Source: Delftia tsuruhatensis NBRC 16741
Lineage (GTDB): Bacteria > Pseudomonadota > Gammaproteobacteria > Burkholderiales > Burkholderiaceae_C
Length of the DNA: 36,640 bases
Direction of reading: 5' to 3'
Assembly (NCBI RefSeq): GCF_001571325.1
Contig: NZ_BCTO01000084.1
Coordinates: forward strand, 1 to 36,640
The position numbers were made by a program, and so were the translations under genes. This document shows, one piece after another, positions 8,725-15,256 of the stretch. Within the stretch, counting starts at the first letter, position 1, and each line of letters begins with the position of its first letter. Under the pieces are notes generated by a model. The model made no database searches. It saw only the letters and a list, made by a program, of their open reading frames with translations, and was not told where the DNA came from.

Positions 8725-9728
8725 ACATGCCTCTTGCCACCCCCAAGCCCCGGCCGACCACCTCGGCCATGATCGCCTCCATCGCGGCCGAAGGCCAGCG
8801 CGTGCAGGCCGCGCCTTTCGGCAAGGCCCTGGTGGAGCTGGCCGCCAGCCGCCCCGACGTGGTCGGCCTGACCGCCGACCTGGCCAAGTACACCGACCTG
8901 CACCTGTTCGCCCAGGCCCACCCCGAGCGCTTCTTCCAGATGGGCATGGCCGAGCAGTTGCTCATGGCCGCCGCCGGCGGCATGGCCAAGGAGGGGCTGA
9001 CGCCGTTTGCCACCACCTATGCCGTCTTCGGCACGCGCCGCGCCTACGACTTCATCCACCAGGTGATTGCCGAGGACAACCTGGACGTCAAGATCTGCTG
9101 CGCCCTGCCCGGCCTGACCACGGGCTACGGCCCCAGCCACCAGGCCACGGACGACCTGGCCATGATGCGGGCCGTGCCGGGGCTGACCATCGTCGATCCC
9201 TGCGATGCGCTGGACATCACCCAGGCCGTGCCGCAGATCGCGGCGCACCGCGGCCCCGTCTACATGCGGCTGCTGCGCGGCAACGTGCCGCTGGTGCTGG
9301 ACGAGTACGACTACCGGTTCGAGCTGGGCAAGGCCAAGATGCTGCGCGAGGGCCGCGAGGTGCTCATCATCTGCAGCGGTTTCATGACCATGCGCGCGCT
9401 GGAGGCCGCCCAGCTGCTGGCCACGGACAACGTGGGCGCCGCCGTGCTGCACTGCGCCACCATCAAGCCGCTGGATGTGCAGGCCATCGTGCAGGCCGTG
9501 GCCAGCGGGCCGCGCCTGGTGGTGGTGGCGGAGAACCATTCGGTGGTGGGCGGCCTGGGCGAGGCCGTGGCCGGCGCCCTGCTGGAGCGCGATGTGCGGC
9601 CCGCGCGCTTTCGGCTGGCGGGCCTGCCCGACGCCTTCCTCGACGCGGGCGCCCTGCCCACGCTGCATGAGCGCTACGGCATCAGCGCCCAGGCGCTGGC
9701 GGGACGCATCCGGCAGTGGCTGGGGTAG
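8721..9728 (+). CDS. Transketolase C-terminal subunit (split transketolase)
   Basis: The 335-residue partner of the preceding gene contains the pyrimidine-binding domain and the C-terminal domain. The catalytic glutamate is in MGMAEQ (Glu78), which activates the ThDP cofactor; GYGPSHQATDD (135-145) is the conserved loop with an active-site His140. The C-terminal domain (about 200-335) includes AVLHCATIKPLD and the ENHSVVGGLGEAV stretch, typical of transketolase and DXS-like proteins. The ATG overlaps the upstream stop, so the two subunits should be made in equal amounts. It is the last gene of the SDR-TRAP-transketolase operon and converges on the response regulator gene with only 12 bases between the stops. 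Confidence 0.93.
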   Translation: MNMPLATPKPRPTTSAMIASIAAEGQRVQAAPFGKALVELAASRPDVVGLTADLAKYTDLHLFAQAHPERFFQMGMAEQLLMAAAGGMAKEGLTPFATTYAVFGTRRAYDFIHQVIAEDNLDVKICCALPGLTTGYGPSHQATDDLAMMRAVPGLTIVDPCDALDITQAVPQIAAHRGPVYMRLLRGNVPLVLDEYDYRFELGKAKMLREGREVLIICSGFMTMRALEAAQLLATDNVGAAVLHCATIKPLDVQAIVQAVASGPRLVVVAENHSVVGGLGEAVAGALLERDVRPARFRLAGLPDAFLDAGALPTLHERYGISAQALAGRIRQWLG

Positions 9729-9740
9729 GCAAGGCTGCGG

Positions 9741-10421
9741 TCACGGGGAATCTGTCCGCAGCGCCAGCATATAGCCCATGCCGCGCACCGTGTGCAGCAG
9801 CTTGACCGCATAGGGATCGTCGAGCTTGCTGCGCAGCCTGCACACCGCCACGTCCACGGCGTTGTTCAAGGCATCCACGGGCAGGCTCCAGACCTGCTCC
9901 ACCAATTCGGCACGCGAGACCACATCGCCCTGGCGCTGCAGCAGCAGCCACAGGACGGCGAACTCCTGCCGGGTCAGGTCCAGCCGGCGACCGGCGCGTT
10001 CGACCCGCTTCTTGGACAGGTCCAGCACCAGATCCGCCAAAGTCAGGCGCATGCCCTCCCGCCCGGCGGACCCGCGCATGCGCAGCCTTGCGCGGGCCAG
10101 GAACACCGGCAGCCTGATGGGCTTGACCAGGTAGTCGTCCGCGCCGTGCTGCAGGCAGAACACCTGGTCCTCCAGGCTGTCGTTTGCGGCAACCACGATG
10201 GCGGGGGTGCTTGTGGCCCGGCGCAGGGCCTGCAGGACCTCTCGCCCGCTCAACCCGGGCAGGTCCAGGTCCAGCACCACCAGGCTGTAGGCACGGCTCA
10301 GTGCCATGTCGCGGCCCAGCCGGCCGTCATGCGCGACGTCCACGTTGAACCCGTCCTGGCACAGGCCCTGGCACAGGTACTGCGCCGATGGAGGATGGGC
10401 GTCCACGATCAGGACTTTCAT
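9741..10421 (-). CDS. OmpR/PhoB-family response regulator with an atypical receiver
   Basis: The 226-residue protein has a receiver domain (about 1-115) and a winged-helix DNA-binding domain (about 127-222, with LTRQEFAVLWLLL and the RGMGYML wing). The phospho-acceptor Asp51 (VVLDLDLPG) and Lys100 (DDYLVKP) are present. The usual acidic pair near the N-terminus is reduced to VDAH, and the switch Thr/Ser is replaced by Ala78 (VVAAND). It may therefore respond weakly to phosphorylation or act without it. AAAGGAGCG precedes the chosen ATG. The gene lies 28 bases after a Sel1-repeat gene on the same strand; no histidine kinase is adjacent. Confidence 0.88.
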   Translation of the reverse strand: MKVLIVDAHPPSAQYLCQGLCQDGFNVDVAHDGRLGRDMALSRAYSLVVLDLDLPGLSGREVLQALRRATSTPAIVVAANDSLEDQVFCLQHGADDYLVKPIRLPVFLARARLRMRGSAGREGMRLTLADLVLDLSKKRVERAGRRLDLTRQEFAVLWLLLQRQGDVVSRAELVEQVWSLPVDALNNAVDVAVCRLRSKLDDPYAVKLLHTVRGMGYMLALRTDSP

Positions 10422-10449
10422 GCTCGCTCCTTTGACCGCACGGCAAGGC

Positions 10450-11982
10450 TCAGGCCAGCACCTGCCTGAGCATCTGCTGCTGCCGTCGCGCCCATTTCGT
10501 GCCGACGCGGATGGCCTCGCGCTGCCGGGAGGAGGCGGAGGCGAAAAAGACCGTTTCGCTGATCTGCAGCCGGTGGAACAAGCGCCGCAACTGCAGCGAA
10601 CGTGCCCGCAGCGATCCTTCCGGCACCAGGGATTCCTGGCGCTGCGCCGAGAACAGGAAAGCGGCCTGCTCCAGGCAGCAGCGGGCCTCGGGCGTGGTCG
10701 CGGGCACGGCCCGGGGCTCGCACAGCCGTGCCTTCGCCACAAAGGGGTTGTGGCCCACCACCAGGCCCCAGGGCCGCATGGCGGTCAAGGGGTCGACCGA
10801 CAGCGCCTCCTGCTTGGTGAGCCCGAACGCCCGCGCCAGGCGCAGCCGCATGGCCAGCCGCGGCGCATCGGGCCGCACCGCCTCGATGGCCGTGAGCGCC
10901 TCCTCGTCGCCCCCGTCCACGGGCAGCAGCAATGAGCGCAGCAGCAGCCCGGCCTGCTCGTCGTCCTTGGCCGCCGCGGCATGGAGCAGGGCCACGCCCT
11001 GCTCCATGGATTCGATGCGTGTGGCGTCACGCAGCACCAGCGCACCCAGGCGGCGCTGGGCCTCCGCCAGGCCGTGCCGCGCCGCCTTCTCCAGGCAAAA
11101 GCGCGCCAGCGTGGGATTGGCCACCGAACTGCGGTAGTCGGAACACAGGCGAAACAGGTGCAGCCAGGCGACGGCGATGCCGCCATCGGCGGCGCGCAGC
11201 AGCAGGGCTGCCGCCTTGCGCAGGTTCTGCGCGTGCACGAGGTTGTCTGGCGCAAGGTGAGCGCAGGACTGGCCGGAAAGCGCCCGCCCCAGCGCATGGC
11301 AGGCGTGCAGGTCGCCATCGGCGGCGCAGCGCTCCAGGCTGCTTTCTATCCAGCCCACCGCCAGCCGCCCCAGGCCATGGCCTGCCACCTCCGCCTGGTG
11401 AACCAGGTCGGCGATCAGCTGCTGTATGGCGGGACAGGCAGCGGCATGGGGCAGATCGCCCAGCAGCTCCAGCATCTGCACTGCGCGTGGCGACTGGCCC
11501 ATGGCCATGGCCTGGCGGGCTTCGCTGGCCATGACCTCGGCAATGTCCTGCGGCTGTACGGCGCGCAGGATCTGCAGGACCTGCAGCAGCTCGCCGCAGG
11601 TGAGCGCGGATGCGCCGCCTGCCCCGTGGCACGGAAGGGAAGCGCTGCACCGGCCCAGGCATTCCAGCGCCAGATCGAGTTCCCCCCGGATGAGATGCCA
11701 TGCGGCGAGCTTCTGGCGCCCGACATCCTCGTACTGCGCAGCGATCCTCAAAGGCTCCAGCAGCCCGTGCTCCAGCAACTGCCTCAGCGGCAGATGCAGG
11801 GCCATGCAGACCGAGGCCTGGCGCCTGGCCTGGGGCAGTGCGGCCTGCAGGTAGCCGAGCCCCACGGAAATGCTTCTGGGCACGCCCGGCCCCCCTGCCA
11901 GATAGGCCTCCCCGAGCTGAAGCCTGGCCCCCGTGTCCCCTCTTCTTGCCAGCATCCTCAGCTTGACATCCTCGCGACGCAT
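10450..11982 (-). CDS. Sel1-like repeat (SLR/TPR-like) protein
   Basis: This 510-residue protein is rich in helical Ala/Leu repeats. Several units fit the Sel1 pattern A..G...A...LG, for example CAADGDLHACHALGRAL, KAARHGLAEAQRRLGALVL and the opening LARRGDTGARLQLGEAYLAG. Such alpha-alpha solenoids act as protein-protein scaffolds, in bacteria often in signalling or host contact. There is no signal peptide or clear membrane segment, so it is probably cytoplasmic. The last about 110 residues are not repeat-like. The ATG at 11982 is preferred because a GGGGGGA stretch lies just upstream. It is the first gene of a two-gene unit with the atypical response regulator, which suggests it may regulate or scaffold that protein; this is inference. 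Confidence 0.7.
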   Translation of the reverse strand: MRREDVKLRMLARRGDTGARLQLGEAYLAGGPGVPRSISVGLGYLQAALPQARRQASVCMALHLPLRQLLEHGLLEPLRIAAQYEDVGRQKLAAWHLIRGELDLALECLGRCSASLPCHGAGGASALTCGELLQVLQILRAVQPQDIAEVMASEARQAMAMGQSPRAVQMLELLGDLPHAAACPAIQQLIADLVHQAEVAGHGLGRLAVGWIESSLERCAADGDLHACHALGRALSGQSCAHLAPDNLVHAQNLRKAAALLLRAADGGIAVAWLHLFRLCSDYRSSVANPTLARFCLEKAARHGLAEAQRRLGALVLRDATRIESMEQGVALLHAAAAKDDEQAGLLLRSLLLPVDGGDEEALTAIEAVRPDAPRLAMRLRLARAFGLTKQEALSVDPLTAMRPWGLVVGHNPFVAKARLCEPRAVPATTPEARCCLEQAAFLFSAQRQESLVPEGSLRARSLQLRRLFHRLQISETVFFASASSRQREAIRVGTKWARRQQQMLRQVLA

Positions 11983-12348
11983 TTTCTGTCCCCCCCGCCT
12001 ATCTTTCAATACCCACCCACAGCCGCATCAGCGATACGACACGGATTATTTTTATTTCACCGGAGTCAATCCCCTGAATGCTATCAATGCCCAACATCCA
12101 TACACCCGACAGCCAAGTGACATTCAAGACATTTTGAAGAAAGGTAACTGTCATGAATGGCACCCCCTCCCGTCTGGTGTTGGCGGGGTGGAACAGGTTT
12201 TGCACGAAAAGCCTGTGAATGGCTTGCCATGCCCTGCCCATTTCTTTTCAAGACCGACTGCGATCGCCTGCGGATTCTAGTATTTACCACAGCATCCGTT
12301 TTGAAAATGGATGCGCATGGAATCCACCATTCAATACAAGGATCAGGC
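11983..12348. other. 366-bp intergenic region between divergent Sel1 and porin genes
   Basis: This stretch is AT-richer than its neighbours and lies between two divergently transcribed genes, so it should hold both promoters. No convincing coding frame, RNA gene or strong terminator hairpin was seen. A 21-codon frame (12153-12218) with AAAGG upstream is the only short candidate, and it has nothing else to support it. Individual -35/-10 boxes could not be assigned with confidence. Confidence 0.5.
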
Positions 12349-13398
12349 ATGAAATTCAATCGCATATTGGCGGCAGCATTGCCCGTCATTTCGCTGGCGG
12401 CCAGCGCGCAGTCATCCATCACCCTGTTCGGCATCGTAGACGTCAATGCGCGCTACGTGAGGAACAGCGACCTGCCTGGCAACCTGACCATGAACAACAG
12501 CGGCCTGGCCTCCGGGCGGCTGGGATTTCGCGGCGACGAGGATCTGGGCGGCGGACTGAGGGCCGGCTTCTGGCTGGAGTCGGACGTCAATGCCGACACG
12601 GGCACGTTCAGCTCCACGGGCAAGTTCTTCCAGCGCCGTTCCACCGTGAGCCTGTCGGGAGGTTTCGGCGAAGTGCGCCTGGGCCGCGACCTTTCGCCGG
12701 CTTCGGCACATACCTACAAATACGATCCGTTCGGCGTGATCGGACTGGGCGGTTCCGCCGTGGCAAGCCGCATGCCGGACGGCTTCTCACCGTCCTACTA
12801 CCGCCGCGACAACGCGATCCAGTACCTCTCGCCCAGCCTCTGGGGCCTGCGTGCGGAATTCATGTACGCCATGGACGAGAACCCATCGAGCAACGTGGGC
12901 CGCCACGTGGCAGGCCGGGTTCACTACGAAAACGGTCCATTGAGCCTGTCGCTGTCCTATGGCACGACCGACATCGGCGCCGCCGGCGCCAAGTTCAGGC
13001 AGTATGGCGCGGGCGCCTCGTACGACTTCGGTTTCGCCAAGCTCATGGGCCACTTCCAGCGGGAGGACCTGCCTTTCGGCACCTACGGCAGCAGCACCCT
13101 GGGCTCCGAGGACCGCTGGCTGCTGGGCATGACGGTTCCCGTGGGCAGCGGCCATCTCCGCGCCTCCTATGTGCGTACCGATTCGCGCAAGGGTCCGGTG
13201 GCATTCAATGGCAGCGATGCGAACAAATATGCCATCGGCTATGTGCATGATCTGTCGCGCCGCACGGCCTTGTATGGAACCTTGGCCCGCATATCCAACA
13301 AGGGCAATGCGAATTTCGCCCTGTCGGGCGGTGCACCGGGGCTTGCTCCCAAGGGCACGTCAACGGGTGCGGAAGTGGGCATACGCCACAGTTTCTGA
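12349..13398 (+). CDS. Outer-membrane general porin, Burkholderia/Omp32 type
   Basis: The 349-residue protein begins with a signal peptide (about 1-20, ISLAASA) and continues with SSITLFGIVDVNARYV, the classic first strand of betaproteobacterial trimeric porins. Other family marks are NNSGLASGRLGFRGDEDLGGGLRAGFWLES and RRSTVSLSGGFGEVRLGRD (read as shorter motifs SRLGFRG-like and FGEVRLGRD). The C-terminus ends in phenylalanine (GIRHSF), the outer-membrane assembly signal. It should form a 16-stranded trimeric channel for small anions or organic acids. The ATG at 12349 is chosen because the signal peptide starts there, although the frame is open further upstream. The gene stands alone, followed by a small exported protein gene. 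Confidence 0.93.
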   Translation: MKFNRILAAALPVISLAASAQSSITLFGIVDVNARYVRNSDLPGNLTMNNSGLASGRLGFRGDEDLGGGLRAGFWLESDVNADTGTFSSTGKFFQRRSTVSLSGGFGEVRLGRDLSPASAHTYKYDPFGVIGLGGSAVASRMPDGFSPSYYRRDNAIQYLSPSLWGLRAEFMYAMDENPSSNVGRHVAGRVHYENGPLSLSLSYGTTDIGAAGAKFRQYGAGASYDFGFAKLMGHFQREDLPFGTYGSSTLGSEDRWLLGMTVPVGSGHLRASYVRTDSRKGPVAFNGSDANKYAIGYVHDLSRRTALYGTLARISNKGNANFALSGGAPGLAPKGTSTGAEVGIRHSF

Positions 13399-13553
13399 TT
13401 TCCTTTCCAGGATTATTCCCGCCAGCGTTGCAAGACCGCTGGCGGCAGGCCGGGCAATACCCTTTTTCCGCATTCGCCAAACCATTGCCACGGCCTGCCA
13501 TCCATCCATGTTCCGTTTGAATTGAAAATCCCATTTGCGCCAAGGAGCATTTC

Positions 13554-13880
13554 ATGAAAAACATCAATGCCCTGTATATCGCAGGCATTTTTCTTGCCTG
13601 CCCAATGGCCCATGCGGACACTTTTCCCAACGGTCAATCGCATTACGGCTCGCCCGCGCCTGCAGGCTCCTACCGTAGCGTCGATCTGTCGCAGAAGACG
13701 CCCATCAACGTCACCTGCGGCGAAACCCTCAATTTCACCAGCAAGGGCAGGACATTCGCGTGGAAGGTCCGCTCCATCCGGCACAGCCATGTGCCGGTGG
13801 CGCGCTTTGCGCCGCCCGGTTTCGACACGCAGGGCCGCAGCATCTTCGTCATGCTCGCAGAGCACGAGCGAGGCGGCTGA
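13554..13880 (+). CDS. CzcE-like small periplasmic protein (putative metal-binding)
   Basis: A 108-residue protein with a signal peptide (hydrophobic core about 6-17, likely cleavage after AHA at 19-21). The mature part contains TPINVTCGETLNFTSKGRTFAW and a late FDTQGRSIFVMLAEHE stretch, a layout that resembles the CzcE family of periplasmic copper/heavy-metal proteins from Cupriavidus. There is one Cys (in VTCGE) and a few His residues that could take part in metal binding. AAGGAG sits eight bases before the ATG. No metal efflux or sensor genes are adjacent, so a metal role is tentative. A bidirectional terminator follows. Confidence 0.65.
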   Translation: MKNINALYIAGIFLACPMAHADTFPNGQSHYGSPAPAGSYRSVDLSQKTPINVTCGETLNFTSKGRTFAWKVRSIRHSHVPVARFAPPGFDTQGRSIFVMLAEHERGG

Positions 13881-13944
13881 AGGGGCCGCGTCGCTGCGGC
13901 CTGCGCTGCGCAAAATCCAACTCAACGCAACTCGACGCAGCAAA

Positions 13945-13973
13945 AAAAGGGCCCGCAATTCGCGGGCCCTTTT
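13945..13973. terminator. Bidirectional rho-independent terminator between the CzcE-like gene and rpe
   Basis: A perfect 12-bp stem pairs AAAAGGGCCCGC (13945-13956) with GCGGGCCCTTTT (13962-13973) around the loop AATTC. A-rich and T-rich flanks give a U-tract on both strands. It lies 64 bases after the CzcE-like stop and 24 bases after the minus-strand rpe stop, so it can end transcription from both sides. Confidence 0.9.
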
Positions 13974-13996
13974 CGTTGCTGGAGGCAGGCCGAAGC

Positions 13997-14680
13997 TCAG
14001 GCCGCCAGGGCGCCGCGCATGGCGTCGATCACGGCCTTGTAGTCGGGCTTGCCGAAGATGGCGCTGCCCGCCACGAAGGTGTCGGCACCGGCATCGGCCA
14101 CGCGGCGGATGTTGGTTTCCTTGATGCCGCCGTCCACCTCCAGGCGGATGTCGCGGCCGCTGGCCTCGATGCGCTTGCGCGCGGCCTCGATCTTGCGCAG
14201 CGTGCTGTCGATGAAGCTCTGGCCGCCGAAGCCGGGGTTCACGCTCATCAGCAAGATGAGGTCGATGTCGTCGATGACCCAGTCCAGCACGTCCAGCGAG
14301 GCGGCCGGGTTGAACACCAGGCCCGGCTTGGCGCCCTGGGCACGGATGTTCTGGATGCTGCGGTGCACGTGGGCCGTGGCATCGGGGTGGAAGCTGATGT
14401 AGTCGGCGCCGGCCTTGGCGAAGGCCGTGGCCAGTTCGTCCACGGGCGTGACCATCAGGTGCACGTCGACGGGCACGGGCTGGCCGTCGGGCGTCTTCGC
14501 ATGGGGCTTCAGGGCCTCGCAGATCATGGGACCGAACGTGAGGTTGGGCACGTAGTGGTTGTCCATCACGTCGAAGTGGATCCAGTCGGCGCCGGAGGCG
14601 ATCACATTCTTGACCTCGTCACCCAGACGGGCGAAGTCGGCAGACAGGATGGAGGGGGCGATGCGGTAGGTGGGGCTCAT
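13997..14680 (-). CDS. rpe: Ribulose-phosphate 3-epimerase
   Basis: The 227-residue protein matches full-length Rpe. This TIM-barrel enzyme interconverts ribulose 5-phosphate and xylulose 5-phosphate in the pentose phosphate or Calvin pathway. Signature segments are APSILSADFARLGDEV (about 8-23), HFDVMDNHYVPNLTFGP with metal/catalytic Asp and His, DVHLMV (His-containing), LLMSVNPGFGGQSF and LEVDGGI with the second catalytic Asp. VAGSAIFG near the end binds phosphate. No good Shine-Dalgarno is seen; instead a perfect 15-base hairpin sits three bases before the ATG. It is transcribed divergently from apaG. Confidence 0.97.
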   Translation of the reverse strand: MSPTYRIAPSILSADFARLGDEVKNVIASGADWIHFDVMDNHYVPNLTFGPMICEALKPHAKTPDGQPVPVDVHLMVTPVDELATAFAKAGADYISFHPDATAHVHRSIQNIRAQGAKPGLVFNPAASLDVLDWVIDDIDLILLMSVNPGFGGQSFIDSTLRKIEAARKRIEASGRDIRLEVDGGIKETNIRRVADAGADTFVAGSAIFGKPDYKAVIDAMRGALAA

Positions 14681-14683
14681 GGC

Positions 14684-14698
14684 CTGCGATTGTCGCAG
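14684..14698 (-). promoter_or_regulatory. Perfect inverted repeat directly before the rpe start codon
   Basis: On the minus strand the sequence CTGCGA-CAA-TCGCAG forms a 6-bp stem with a 3-base loop. It ends three bases before the ATG of rpe, exactly where a ribosome-binding site would lie. It could be a protein operator or an RNA hairpin that limits translation. No ligand or protein is known from the sequence. Confidence 0.45.
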
Positions 14699-14796
14699 CT
14701 AGCCCATGCCGGCACCAGCGACGGCACAAAGCCATGGGTGGCGGCGCGTGGGGACGTTCGCAAGCCGGTACATTGCGGGCAGTTACCATTGCCGCC

Positions 14797-15204
14797 ATGC
14801 CCATGAACGAGTTCCAGGTCCAGGTCCGCCCCGCCTTTTTGCCAGAGCAATCCGCTCCAGCGGCAGGCGTGTACGCCTTCTCCTACACGATCACCGTGAC
14901 CAATACCGGCCAGGTGCCGGGCCAGTTGATCGCGCGCCACTGGATCATCACCAACGAGCTGGGCCATGTCGAAGAGGTCAAGGGCCTGGGGGTGATCGGC
15001 CGCCAGCCGCTGCTGCAGCCCGGCGAGACCTTCGAGTACACCAGCGGCTGCCAGCTGCGCACGCCCAACGGCAGCATGCAGGGCACCTATCTGTGCATCA
15101 GCCACGAGGGCGAAGTCTTCGAGTGCCCCATCCCGCGCTTTCATCTGCAGTCGGGCGCTGGCGGCGACAGCTTTCCAGACCCTGACAACCGCGTGCTGCA
15201 CTGA
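14797..15204 (+). CDS. apaG: ApaG/Co2+-Mg2+ efflux-associated protein
   Basis: A 135-residue ApaG-domain protein with a fibronectin-III-like beta fold. The family pattern is plain: FSYTITVTNTG near residue 28, LIARHWIITNELGHVEEVKG, then GVIGRQPLLQPGETFEYTSG. The last contains the conserved glycine-rich loop and the Y-T-S-G segment. ApaG is linked genetically to cobalt/magnesium resistance and diadenosine tetraphosphate levels, but its biochemical role is not settled. Either ATG (14797 or 14803) is possible; no clear Shine-Dalgarno precedes either, so the message may be nearly leaderless. Divergent from rpe. Confidence 0.95.
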   Translation: MPMNEFQVQVRPAFLPEQSAPAAGVYAFSYTITVTNTGQVPGQLIARHWIITNELGHVEEVKGLGVIGRQPLLQPGETFEYTSGCQLRTPNGSMQGTYLCISHEGEVFECPIPRFHLQSGAGGDSFPDPDNRVLH

Positions 15205-15256
15205 GCGCGTTCCTCGGGGGAGGCGCTAGTCTTCCGCCCTGCCGCAAGACCCCTAC

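Noticed and set aside
12153..12218. 21-codon frame with AAAGG upstream in the porin promoter region
   Set aside because: Too short, no conserved pattern and no attenuator hairpin after it; could be chance.
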